From: Deltaproteobacteria bacterium
Lineage (GTDB): Bacteria > Desulfobacterota > Binatia > UTPRO1
Length of the DNA stretch: 42,474 nt
Direction: 5' to 3'
Assembly: GCA_020848745.1 (NCBI GenBank)
Contig: JADLHM010000058.1
Span: 1-42,474, forward strand
This document shows positions 25,464 through 32,972 of this stretch, one piece after another (position 1 is the first letter of the stretch; every line of letters begins with the position of its first letter). The notes under the pieces were generated by a model that was not told the origin of the DNA, did not search any database, and was given only the letters and a program-made list of their open reading frames with translations. Position numbers and translations under genes: made by a program.

Positions 25464-25814
25464 TCAGAACGGATAGTCGCAGCGCCAGTCGGCGTAGGGG
25501 CCGAGCGCGAGCGCCGTCCCCGCGAGCCCGGCCTCGACTCCGAAGCAGCGCTCGACGGCCTCGCCGTCCGGCGGCGCGATCCGCGCGCGCACGAGGAAGC
25601 GGCTGGTCGCGCCGTCGAGGATCTCGTGCGGCCAGTTGCGATCCACGTCGGCGAGCGTGATCGCGGCCCGTGCGTACGCCGGGTCGCGGGCGCGAATCGC
25701 GGCGGCGATCACGTCCTCGGCGGGCTGGCCGTGCCAGCCGATGCCGAGACCGCCGAGCGCGACGCCGAGGAGCGCGAGCCCGAGCTGGCGGACGCGCCGT
25801 CCGGCCGCCCTCAC
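25464..25814 (-). CDS. Small hypothetical protein with one membrane segment
   Basis: 116 aa, GTG start at 25814. A basic N-terminus (RAAGRRVRQ) and one hydrophobic helix (LGLALLGVALGGLGIG, about residues 10-27) are followed by a soluble region with ADVDRNWPHEILDGATSRFL and a C-terminal ADWRCDYPF. The two cysteines (CFGV and WRCDY) may form a disulfide if the domain is periplasmic. I do not recognise the family. It overlaps the upstream small frame by 4 bases (GTGA), suggesting coupling, and converges on gluQ. Confidence 0.6.
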   Translation of the reverse strand: MRAAGRRVRQLGLALLGVALGGLGIGWHGQPAEDVIAAAIRARDPAYARAAITLADVDRNWPHEILDGATSRFLVRARIAPPDGEAVERCFGVEAGLAGTALALGPYADWRCDYPF

Positions 25815-25921
25815 CCGCGCCGCACCGAACGGCGCGCCAGCGCGTCGCCGACGGCCGCGCCTTTCGCCGCGGCCGCGCCGCGCACCTCGAGCAGGAGCTC
25901 GATCGCCGTCCGACGCCTCAT
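25811..25921 (-). CDS. Very small hypothetical protein, overlapping the next gene
   Basis: 36 aa from ATG 25921 (GTG 25942 gives 43 aa). Rich in Arg and Ala, with an amphipathic helix around TAIELLLEVRGAAAAKG. Its TGA overlaps the GTG start of the 116-aa gene (GTGA), the usual sign of translational coupling. No recognisable family. In GC-rich DNA a short open frame may be chance, so this is tentative. Confidence 0.3.
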   Translation of the reverse strand: MRRRTAIELLLEVRGAAAAKGAAVGDALARRSVRRG

Positions 25922-25972
25922 CGCGATGGCATCGGGTAGCACCCGCGCCGCCGCTGCGCTACACGAGGCGCC

Positions 25973-27508
25973 ATGCCCGCTCCGCCGCCGACGCCGCGGC
26001 CGACGCCGGAGCACCCGGCCGTGCTGATCGCACTCTGGCTTGCGACGCTCGCGCTCTCGTGGACGCTCGTCGCGCGTCGTGTCGGCAGTTCGCTGGTCGG
26101 AATCGATCCGGCCGGCCTCTCCTGGGGCGGCGTCGGAGTGACCGCGGCGGTAGCCGTGGCGACCGCCGTCCTCACCTACCGCGCGCTCCGCCGCCGCCTC
26201 GTCGCGCGCCGCCTGCGCCGACTCCCGGAGAACGAGCGGGCCGCGGCGCTCGAGCGTCGGCAGGTGCTCGCGAGCGGCGTCGCCGGCACCGCGGCGGTCG
26301 TGGGCGCGGTCGCGGCCGGCGGGCTCGGCGTCGCGCGCGCGTACGTCCGCTGGCACGGGCCGGTGAACGAGATCTTCCGCGCCCAGGTCGAGAAGACCGC
26401 CCCGCGTGTGCTGCCCGCCTGGCGCGGCGCGCGCATCCGCGCGTACCGCAAGCTCGGCCGTACGGGCGCGGTCGTTTCCGACGTGGCCCTCGGGACCGGC
26501 GCGATCCGCGGCGAGAACGGCGAGGCGATCGCGCGGGACGCGATCGAGCGCGGCGTCACCTATTTCGACACCGCCCCCGACTACTCGGGTGCCGGCTCGG
26601 AGGAGGCCATGGGGCGGGCGATGCGCGGCCACCGCGACCGCATGTTCGTCGCGACCAAGTTCTGCACGCCGCGCGGACACCTGCCGGCCGGGAGCCCGGT
26701 CGCGGCGTACATGGAAGCGATCGAAGGCAGCCTCCGCCGCCTGCAGACCGACCACGTCGACCTCGTGCACGTCCACGCCTGCGACGAGATCGACCGCCTC
26801 CTCGACCCGAACGCGCACGAGGCGTTCGACCGCCTGAAGGCGCAGGGCAAAGTGCGCTTCCTCGGCGTCTCCACGCACACTCCCGACCTCGAGCGGGTCG
26901 CGCGCGCTGCCATGGATTCGCGGCGCTTCGACGTCATGATGCTCGCCTACCATCACGGCATCTGGGGCAACCTCGACGCGATCATCCACGAGGCCGCCGC
27001 GCAGGGCATCGGGATCGTTGCGATGAAGACGCTGAAGGGCGCGCGCCACCAGAATCTGACCTCCTTTCGCGACGACGCGACCTCCTACGCGCAGGCGGCG
27101 TTCCGCTGGGTGCTCTCCAATCCCGACGTCGGCTGCCTGGTGGTCTCGTTCGCGAGGCCCGAGCATGTCGACGAGTACCTGTATGCGTCCGGCGGCGCGC
27201 TCGACGCCCACGACCTCGCGGTCCTCGAGCGCTACGACCAGCGGATCGCCGGCACGTACTGCCATCCCCACTGCGGCGTCTGCCTCGACGCCTGCCCGGA
27301 ACGGCTCGCGATCAACGACGTGCTGCGCCACCGCATGTACTTCGAGGACTACGGCCGGGAGAAGGAAGGCTTGCGCCTCTACGCGGCCCTCGACCGCAAG
27401 GCCGACCGCTGCCTCGCCTGCCCCGCGCCCTGCGAGCCGACGTGCCCGGTCGGCATCCCGATCCGCGCCCGCATGCTCGGCGCCGACCGCCTGCTGCGCC
27501 TCGTCTAG
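25973..27508 (+). CDS. Membrane-anchored aldo/keto reductase with C-terminal ferredoxin domain
   Basis: 511 aa. Two helices near the N-terminus (VLIALWLATLALSWTLV, then a second at about 45-67) and a third hydrophobic stretch after a twin-Arg (RRQVLASGVAGTAAVVGAV, about 98-118) anchor it. The AKR barrel (about 150-425) has the catalytic tetrad: Asp and Tyr in YFDTAPDYSG, Lys in VATKF, His in HVHACDEID. The C-terminus has two cysteine clusters: C430-x3-C434-x2-C437-x3-C441, then C480-x2-C483-x3-C487-x3-C491, fitting one or two [4Fe-4S] clusters. Electron-transferring AKRs of this class are known as soluble proteins; the added membrane part suggests coupling to a membrane electron carrier. Substrate unknown. 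Confidence 0.85.
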   Translation: MPAPPPTPRPTPEHPAVLIALWLATLALSWTLVARRVGSSLVGIDPAGLSWGGVGVTAAVAVATAVLTYRALRRRLVARRLRRLPENERAAALERRQVLASGVAGTAAVVGAVAAGGLGVARAYVRWHGPVNEIFRAQVEKTAPRVLPAWRGARIRAYRKLGRTGAVVSDVALGTGAIRGENGEAIARDAIERGVTYFDTAPDYSGAGSEEAMGRAMRGHRDRMFVATKFCTPRGHLPAGSPVAAYMEAIEGSLRRLQTDHVDLVHVHACDEIDRLLDPNAHEAFDRLKAQGKVRFLGVSTHTPDLERVARAAMDSRRFDVMMLAYHHGIWGNLDAIIHEAAAQGIGIVAMKTLKGARHQNLTSFRDDATSYAQAAFRWVLSNPDVGCLVVSFARPEHVDEYLYASGGALDAHDLAVLERYDQRIAGTYCHPHCGVCLDACPERLAINDVLRHRMYFEDYGREKEGLRLYAALDRKADRCLACPAPCEPTCPVGIPIRARMLGADRLLRLV

Positions 27509-27531
27509 TCCCCGGCTGCGGCGCGCGGGGG

Positions 27532-28437
27532 TCAGACCAGGCCGCGCTTGGCGGCCGACGAGATGGCCACCACCGCCGGGTGCTTGAGACGTCGCTCCGC
27601 CGAGATCGCGTAGAAGCGCTCGCGAACGTCGGGAAGACGCGCGATCACCCGCATCCCGTACTGACGCGCGACCGCGCGCTCCACGACGCTCGGGACGGGC
27701 ACGATGCCGACGCCCTCGCGGCCGAACGCCTGCATGAGCGCCGAGTCCTCGAACTCGCCCACGACGCGCGGCCGCAGGTCGTGGCCCTCGAGCCACTGGT
27801 CGAGCCCGCGGCGGAGCGCCGACCCGGGCGCCGGCAGCAAGAGCGGCGCGCCGCCGAGCGAGCGCGGGAAGCCGCGTCGATGCTTCGCGGCGAGCGCCGG
27901 AGCCGCGACCAGCGCGACGTCGCACTCGCCGAGCAGGTGGGTGAACACCTTGAGTGCGACGCCGGGGTCGGCGGGCACGTCGGAGAGCACGACGTCGAGC
28001 CGATGGAGCGCGAGCTCGGCGAGCAGCGTGGCCGGCTTGCCCTCGCTGCACACGAGTCGGACGGGCACGTCGAGCTCGAGAGCGGGTGCGAGCAGCCGGT
28101 GCGCGACGAGCTTCGGGAGCACGTCGGCGACGCCGACGTTGAGGCGGAGAGGCCGGCCGGTGGGCCGGTCCTTCACCGTGTCCACCATCTCGCGCCCGAG
28201 CGCGAAGATCTCGTCGGCATAACGGAAGACGGTCTGCCCCGTGTCGGTCGGCACGAGGCGCCGGCCCTGGCGGCGGAAGAGCTTCTCGTCGAGCGCGCGC
28301 TCGAGCGCGCGGATCTGCGCGCTCACCGTCGACTGCGAGAGCCGGAGCTCTTCGCTCGCCTCGGTCACGCCCCCCGTCTTCACCGTCAGCCAGAAGTACA
28401 GCAGGTGGTGGTAATTCAGCCATTCCATGGGGTGCAT
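27532..28437 (-). CDS. nhaR: NhaR-like LysR-family transcriptional regulator
   Basis: 301 aa. An N-terminal winged helix-turn-helix starts at WLNYHHLLYFWLTVKTGGVT and continues EASEELRLSQSTVSAQIRAL, the NhaR variant of the LysR HTH. It is followed by a periplasmic-binding-protein-like effector domain (about 95-300; DVVLSDVPADPG and VGIVPVPSVVER). NhaR activates sodium/proton antiport and stress genes in E. coli; the inducer here is unknown. Start is ATG 28437 or ATG 28428. It is divergent from htpX, so it may control htpX and the TerC gene. The shared spacer is strikingly AT-rich. Confidence 0.88.
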   Translation of the reverse strand: MHPMEWLNYHHLLYFWLTVKTGGVTEASEELRLSQSTVSAQIRALERALDEKLFRRQGRRLVPTDTGQTVFRYADEIFALGREMVDTVKDRPTGRPLRLNVGVADVLPKLVAHRLLAPALELDVPVRLVCSEGKPATLLAELALHRLDVVLSDVPADPGVALKVFTHLLGECDVALVAAPALAAKHRRGFPRSLGGAPLLLPAPGSALRRGLDQWLEGHDLRPRVVGEFEDSALMQAFGREGVGIVPVPSVVERAVARQYGMRVIARLPDVRERFYAISAERRLKHPAVVAISSAAKRGLV

Positions 28438-28529
28438 TTACCTCGTTTATCTCGAAGAATCACAACTGAATTATCTATTTGCTCACTGCGTTGTCCCCCC
28501 GTAAACCCGACCGGGAAAGGAGACCCAGC
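28438..28529. promoter_or_regulatory. AT-rich divergent promoter region between nhaR and htpX
   Basis: A 92-base spacer unlike the GC-rich surroundings, with two direct TTATCT motifs at 28447-28452 and 28471-28476, and GAATCACAACTGAATT between them. The ribosome site GGGAAAGGAG precedes the htpX ATG. The layout fits a LysR-type regulator controlling its divergent neighbour, but no clear -35/-10 pair can be fixed by eye. Confidence 0.5.
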
Positions 28530-29402
28530 ATGACCCGCTGGAACAACCATCTGAAGACGATCGTCCTCCTGGGCGCCCTCTCGGCCCTGCTGGTCGGGAT
28601 CGGGAACGTGGTCGCTCCGGGACACCTCGGCATCTTCGCCGTGATGGCGCTCGCGATGAACCTCGGCGCCTACTACTTCTCCGACCGACTCGTGCTGCGC
28701 ATGCACGGAGCCCGCGAGGTCGACCCCTCCCAGGCCCCGAGGCTCTACGGTACGGTGCGGGAGCTCGCGGCGCGCGCCGCGCTTCCGATGCCGCGCGTCT
28801 ACCTGATCGAGGACCCGCAGCCGAACGCGTTCGCGACCGGCCGCGATCCGGCGCACGGCGTCGTCGCGGTGACGACCGGCATCCTCGACGTCCTGTCGCC
28901 GCGCGAGCTCCGCGGTGTGCTCGCGCACGAGCTCGCGCACATCAAGAACCGCGACATCCTGGTCTCGACCATCGCCGCCTGCGTCACCGGCGCGATCACC
29001 TACGCGGCGCACGCGGCCGGCTTCCTCGGCATGGGGAGTCCCGAGGACGGCGACGGCGAGCACGCGTCGCCCTGGGCGGGGGTCCTGATGGCGCTCGTGG
29101 CGCCGCTCGCCGCGACCATGATCCAGCTCGGTATCTCGCGCTCGCGCGAGTATCTCGCCGACGAGACCGGGGCGGCGATCTCCGGCGATCCGCTCGCGCT
29201 CGCGAACGCTCTCGCCCGCCTCGAGCAGGCCGCGACCGCGGTGCCGTCCATGGCGGCGCAGCCGGCGACGGCGAGCCTCTTCATCGTGCACCCGTTCGCC
29301 GGCGGCGCGCGGGCGGCCCGGCTCTTCTCGACCCACCCGCCGACGGCCGATCGCATCGCGCGTCTCGAGGCGATCGCCGGCCGCGGCCTCGCACGCGGCT
29401 GA
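28530..29402 (+). CDS. htpX: HtpX-family membrane zinc metalloprotease
   Basis: 290 aa, typical HtpX length. Two N-terminal helices (KTIVLLGALSALLVGIGNVV, then FAVMALAMNLGAYYF) and two more around ITYAAHAAGFLG and VLMALVAPLAATMIQLG. The zinc site is H133-E-L-A-H137 in LAHELAHIKNRD, with the third ligand Glu in SRSREYLADETGA. HtpX is an inner-membrane endopeptidase that clears misfolded membrane proteins. ATG 28530 is preceded by GAAAGGAG; upstream codons back to 28479 lack a ribosome site. It forms an operon with the TerC gene, 10 bases downstream. Confidence 0.94.
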   Translation: MTRWNNHLKTIVLLGALSALLVGIGNVVAPGHLGIFAVMALAMNLGAYYFSDRLVLRMHGAREVDPSQAPRLYGTVRELAARAALPMPRVYLIEDPQPNAFATGRDPAHGVVAVTTGILDVLSPRELRGVLAHELAHIKNRDILVSTIAACVTGAITYAAHAAGFLGMGSPEDGDGEHASPWAGVLMALVAPLAATMIQLGISRSREYLADETGAAISGDPLALANALARLEQAATAVPSMAAQPATASLFIVHPFAGGARAARLFSTHPPTADRIARLEAIAGRGLARG

Positions 29403-29412
29403 CAGAACGGCC

Positions 29413-30357
29413 ATGGACGTCGCCACGATCGGCACGCCGGCGCTCTGGATCGGCTTCACGACCCTGGTGCTGGCGCTGCTGGCGCTCGACCTCGGCGTCT
29501 TCCATCGCGATGCCCATCCGGTCGGGTTCCGTGAGGCCCTCCTCTGGACCGCCGTGTGGATCGGGCTCGCGGCGGCGTTCAACGTCTGGCTCGCCGCGAG
29601 CTTCGGCGCCGAGCGCGGTCTCGAGTTCCTGACGGGCTACCTGATCGAAAAGGCGCTCGCCGTCGACAACATCTTCGTCTTTCTGCTGATCTTCTCCGCG
29701 TTCGCCGTCCCCGCCGCGTACGTCCATCGCGTGCTGTTCTGGGGCATCCTCGGCGCGCTCGTCATGCGCGCCCTCTTCATCGTCGTCGGAGCGGCGCTCC
29801 TCGAGCGGTTCCACTGGGTGATGTACCTCTTCGGCGCCTTCCTGGTGATCACCGGCGCGAAGCTCCTCTTCCAACGCGAGTCCGAGCTGCATCCGGAGCG
29901 CAACCCGATCTACCGGCTGTTCGCGCGCTGGATTCCGTCGGTGGCCTCGTACCAGGGGCCCGCATTCGTGGTGCGGCACGCCGGGAGGCTCGTTGCGACG
30001 CCCCTCCTCCTCGTGCTCCTCTGCGTCGAGACGAGCGACCTCGTCTTCGCCGTCGACTCGATCCCGGCGATCTTCGCCGTCACCAAGGATCCGTTCATCG
30101 TCTACACCTCCAACGTCTTCGCCATCCTCGGGCTGCGCTCGATGTTTTTCCTGCTCGCCGGGGTGATGGATCGCTTCCACTACTTGAAGGTCGGACTCGC
30201 GCTCGTGCTCGCCTTCGTCGGCACGAAGATGCTGCTGGCCAACCTCTACGCGATCCCGATCGGCTGGTCGCTCGCGACGATCTTCGCGATCCTCGCGACG
30301 GCAATCGCGGCGTCATGGTGGCGGAGCCGGCTGCGCGCGCTCACGAGTCGGTGCTGA
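29413..30357 (+). CDS. TerC/Alx-family integral membrane protein
   Basis: 314 aa, about nine hydrophobic helices. It has the TerC signatures LTGYLIEKALAVDNIFVFLL and ETSDLVFAVDSIPAIFAVTK with paired Asp/Asn residues in the membrane (metal-translocation residues in Alx). Alx and related proteins export Mn2+ in E. coli; tellurite resistance is a secondary trait in others. Expected manganese or pH riboswitch control is unlikely, since only 10 bases separate it from htpX. Placed under the nhaR-htpX region, it may be part of an ion/alkali stress response. Confidence 0.92.
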   Translation: MDVATIGTPALWIGFTTLVLALLALDLGVFHRDAHPVGFREALLWTAVWIGLAAAFNVWLAASFGAERGLEFLTGYLIEKALAVDNIFVFLLIFSAFAVPAAYVHRVLFWGILGALVMRALFIVVGAALLERFHWVMYLFGAFLVITGAKLLFQRESELHPERNPIYRLFARWIPSVASYQGPAFVVRHAGRLVATPLLLVLLCVETSDLVFAVDSIPAIFAVTKDPFIVYTSNVFAILGLRSMFFLLAGVMDRFHYLKVGLALVLAFVGTKMLLANLYAIPIGWSLATIFAILATAIAASWWRSRLRALTSRC

Positions 30358-30461
30358 CGCCTCCGCGTGTCGACGTGGTGCGGGAGCGCGCTTACGAGTC
30401 CGACGAGTCCCTTGGACGTCGGAGGCAGCGCTCCGCTCCCGGCAGCGACCGTGCGGCCAGC

Positions 30462-30490
30462 TTTACAAGGCGGGCCCGGGTGCATAGATC
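30462..30490 (+). promoter_or_regulatory. Possible promoter ahead of the WS/DGAT gene
   Basis: TTTACA (30462-30467) resembles a -35; TGCATAGAT (30481-30489) is a weak extended -10. The spacer of about 15-16 bases is short. The 146-base gap before this gene suggests an independent transcript, but the match is weak. Confidence 0.25.
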
Positions 30491-30503
30491 GCGGGCCGAC
30501 GCC

Positions 30504-31907
30504 ATGGAGTTCTACGAGCGGATCTCCGTCCAGGACCGGTCCTTCCTCCACTTCGAGGACGCGACCACCCATATGCACCTCGGCGGCCTCCTCGTCTTCG
30601 AGGCGGGCCCGCTCACGACTCCCGAGGGCGGTATCGACATCGCGCGCATCCGCTCGCACATCGCGGGCCGCCTGCACCTCGTGCCGCGCTATCGGCAGCG
30701 GCTCGGCTGGATCCCGGTCTTCAACCAGGCGGTGTGGGTCGACGACGACCATTTCCACCTCGGCTACCACGTGCGCCACGCGGCCTTGCCGCGCCCGGGG
30801 GACGACGCGCAGCTGAAGGCGCTGACGGCGCGGATCATGTCGCAGCAGCTCGATCGCGGAAAGCCGCTCTGGGAGCTCTGGGTGATCGAGGGCCTGGCCC
30901 AGGGGCGCTTCGCCCTCCTCATGAAGACCCATCACGCGATCGCCGACGGCATCTCGGCGTTCGATCTCTTCCAAGCGCTCGTGAGCCCGACGCCGGACGA
31001 GGCGATCGCCGAGCCCGAGCCGTGGACGCCGCGGCTCGCGCCGAGCGGCGTCCGCCTCCTCGTCGACGGCCTGGCGCACCAGGCGGCGACCCCGATCACG
31101 ATGGCAAAACGCCTCTTCGCGATCGCCAGCGATCCGGCCGGCGTCGGCGCCTCGACGCGCGCCGGCATGCGGGCCCTTCTCGATCTCGCCGGCGCCGTGA
31201 GCCCGCTGCCGTCGACGCCACTCAATCGTCCGATCAGCGCGCACCGGCGCTTCGACTGGCTGACGCTCGACCTCGACGCCGTGAAGGCCGTGAAGACGAA
31301 GCTCGGCGGCACGATCAACGACGTCGCCCTCGCGAGCGTGAGCGGCGGCCTGCACCACTTCCTGAAAGGGCGCGGCACCGACGTACGGACGCTCGTCATG
31401 CGCATCGTCGTCCCGGTGAGCGTCCGCACCGAAGACGAGCGCGGCCAGGCGAGCAACCGCGCATCCGGCTGGCTGATCGATCTGCCGATCCACGAGACCG
31501 ATCCCCGCCGACGCCTGGCGCACGTCTCGGCGGAGACGCGCAAGCGCAAGGAGGCGCGTCAGGAGCTCGGACCCGAGGTGCTCGGGCGCGCGGCCGAGTA
31601 TGCCATTCCCGGCATCGTCGGGCTCGGCGTCCGCCTGCTCTCGCGCCTCCACCCCTACAACCTGATCGTCACCAACGTCCCCGGGCCGCAGTTCCCGCTC
31701 TACCTGCTCGGAGCCCGTCTCCTCACGGGCTTCCCGCAGGTGCCGCTCTTCGAGAACCAAGGGCTCGGCATCGCGCTCTTCAGCTACTGCGGCTCGCTCG
31801 GCTTCGGCTTCAATGCCGATCGCGACGTCGTGCCGGACATCGACGACTTCGCGGCGGCGGTGGCGCGGAGCTTCGCCGAGCTGGCGCGCGCCGCGCGCGC
31901 GCGCTGA
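30504..31907 (+). CDS. Wax ester synthase / diacylglycerol acyltransferase (WS/DGAT)
   Basis: 467 aa, usual WS/DGAT length. Condensation-like acyltransferase domain with the catalytic H143-H144-A-I-A-D148-G149 in KTHHAIADGISAFDL, an N-terminal FYERISVQDRSFLHFEDATT, and C-terminal family strands LIVTNVPGPQFPLYLLGARL then ALFSYCGSLGFGFNADRD. It transfers acyl-CoA to a long-chain alcohol or diacylglycerol, making neutral storage lipid at the membrane surface. Whether wax esters or triacylglycerol are made cannot be read from sequence. Start ATG 30504. It ends 9 bases before the converging sulfotransferase. Confidence 0.93.
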   Translation: MEFYERISVQDRSFLHFEDATTHMHLGGLLVFEAGPLTTPEGGIDIARIRSHIAGRLHLVPRYRQRLGWIPVFNQAVWVDDDHFHLGYHVRHAALPRPGDDAQLKALTARIMSQQLDRGKPLWELWVIEGLAQGRFALLMKTHHAIADGISAFDLFQALVSPTPDEAIAEPEPWTPRLAPSGVRLLVDGLAHQAATPITMAKRLFAIASDPAGVGASTRAGMRALLDLAGAVSPLPSTPLNRPISAHRRFDWLTLDLDAVKAVKTKLGGTINDVALASVSGGLHHFLKGRGTDVRTLVMRIVVPVSVRTEDERGQASNRASGWLIDLPIHETDPRRRLAHVSAETRKRKEARQELGPEVLGRAAEYAIPGIVGLGVRLLSRLHPYNLIVTNVPGPQFPLYLLGARLLTGFPQVPLFENQGLGIALFSYCGSLGFGFNADRDVVPDIDDFAAAVARSFAELARAARAR

Positions 31908-31916
31908 CGGCCGTCG

Positions 31917-32849
31917 TCAGGCGGCGCGCGGATCGCCGGCCGCCGCGCGGCCGCCCTCGAGCCACGCCTTGAGGCGGGCCCCGAGCCGCGTCGCGGCGAT
32001 CTCCTCGTAGAGCGCCTGGTTCTCGGAACTCAGCTGATCGCGCCAGGAGCCGCGACGCGCGCTCCGGAAGAAGTCGCGATTGCTCCGCCACTCGGCGAAA
32101 TGGGCGCCCGGCGCGATCTCGTCGGCGCGCTCGCGCATCGCGCTGAAGCTCGCGGCCGCGAGCAGCGACGGCCAGACCCGCTCGTCCACCGGAACGCCGA
32201 GGAACGCCGCCAAACGCCGCAGCTCGGCGTCGAGATTCGTGGAGAGATCGGCGTAGTGCAGGAAGAGCAGGTTGGGGACGTGCCGGAAGCGCCAGTAGCC
32301 CGCCGTCTGACTCAGCACCGAGCCCATCGGGAAGCCGTCCTCCAGCCCGTCGGCGTACGGCGTCGTGAGCCAGAGCGCGAAAAGCCGGCTCGGCTCGTCG
32401 GGGAACTCGAAGTCCTCGGGCAGGCCGGCGCGCCGCCGCGCGTCCTTCTGCGTCTCCTCCGAGCCGTTCGCGATCTGGTCGCACATCGAGAAGAACGCGT
32501 CGCGAGGATCGCGGCCGCAGAACACGTACGCAACCGTCGGATCGTACGGCAGGCCGTCGATGGGCGTGTGGGTCTTGACGATGCGGCGATGGGGCTGCGC
32601 CTCGTACGACGCGAGTATCTCCTCGACAGGCTCGCGATTGCGCTCGAGCCACCGCGACAACCGGTTCAGCGGCTGTGGGAAGGTCGGCGACTGGTGCACG
32701 AGGAGCGCACAGAGCATCTGCGTCCAGGTGGTGCCGCTCTTGACCGGCGTGCAGACGACGATGTCGCCGGGTCGCAAGCGGAAGCGGTCCCACCGCGTGC
32801 TGTCGAAGATGGGGGTGACGTACGTCCGCGTCCGGACCGGAAGCTCCAT
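31917..32849 (-). CDS. PAPS-dependent sulfotransferase
   Basis: 310 aa from ATG 32849. The cytosolic-type sulfotransferase signature is the 5'-phosphosulfate loop CTPVKSGTTWTQ (K37, T40, W42). The 3'-phosphate segment is YVFCGRDPRDAFFSMC. Other family features are RRIVKTHTPIDGLPY (catalytic His region KTH) and LLFLHYADLSTNLD. It transfers sulfate from PAPS to a hydroxyl or amine of a small molecule or lipid; acceptor unknown. Fifty-two in-frame codons before 32849 lack conservation and a ribosome site. It converges on the acyltransferase gene. Confidence 0.92.
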   Translation of the reverse strand: MELPVRTRTYVTPIFDSTRWDRFRLRPGDIVVCTPVKSGTTWTQMLCALLVHQSPTFPQPLNRLSRWLERNREPVEEILASYEAQPHRRIVKTHTPIDGLPYDPTVAYVFCGRDPRDAFFSMCDQIANGSEETQKDARRRAGLPEDFEFPDEPSRLFALWLTTPYADGLEDGFPMGSVLSQTAGYWRFRHVPNLLFLHYADLSTNLDAELRRLAAFLGVPVDERVWPSLLAAASFSAMRERADEIAPGAHFAEWRSNRDFFRSARRGSWRDQLSSENQALYEEIAATRLGARLKAWLEGGRAAAGDPRAA

Positions 32850-32972
32850 CGCGCGGAATCCTAGCCAACCTCCGGGCCGTGCGGCAATCGTCGTCACCGC
32901 CGCTTCCGCAACGACACGGGTCGCGACGCGCTCGACGGACGCGGCGTCGCGGTCTAGAAGCGTCGTTTCCCC

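Noticed and set aside
25811-28423. Large minus-strand open frame opposite the AKR and nhaR genes
   Set aside because: It is a shadow of the AKR gene; only its last 36-43 codons, downstream of the AKR start, are considered as a possible small gene.
29403-29412. yybP-ykoY (manganese) riboswitch ahead of the TerC-family gene
   Set aside because: Only 10 bases lie between htpX and the TerC gene, so there is no room for the aptamer.
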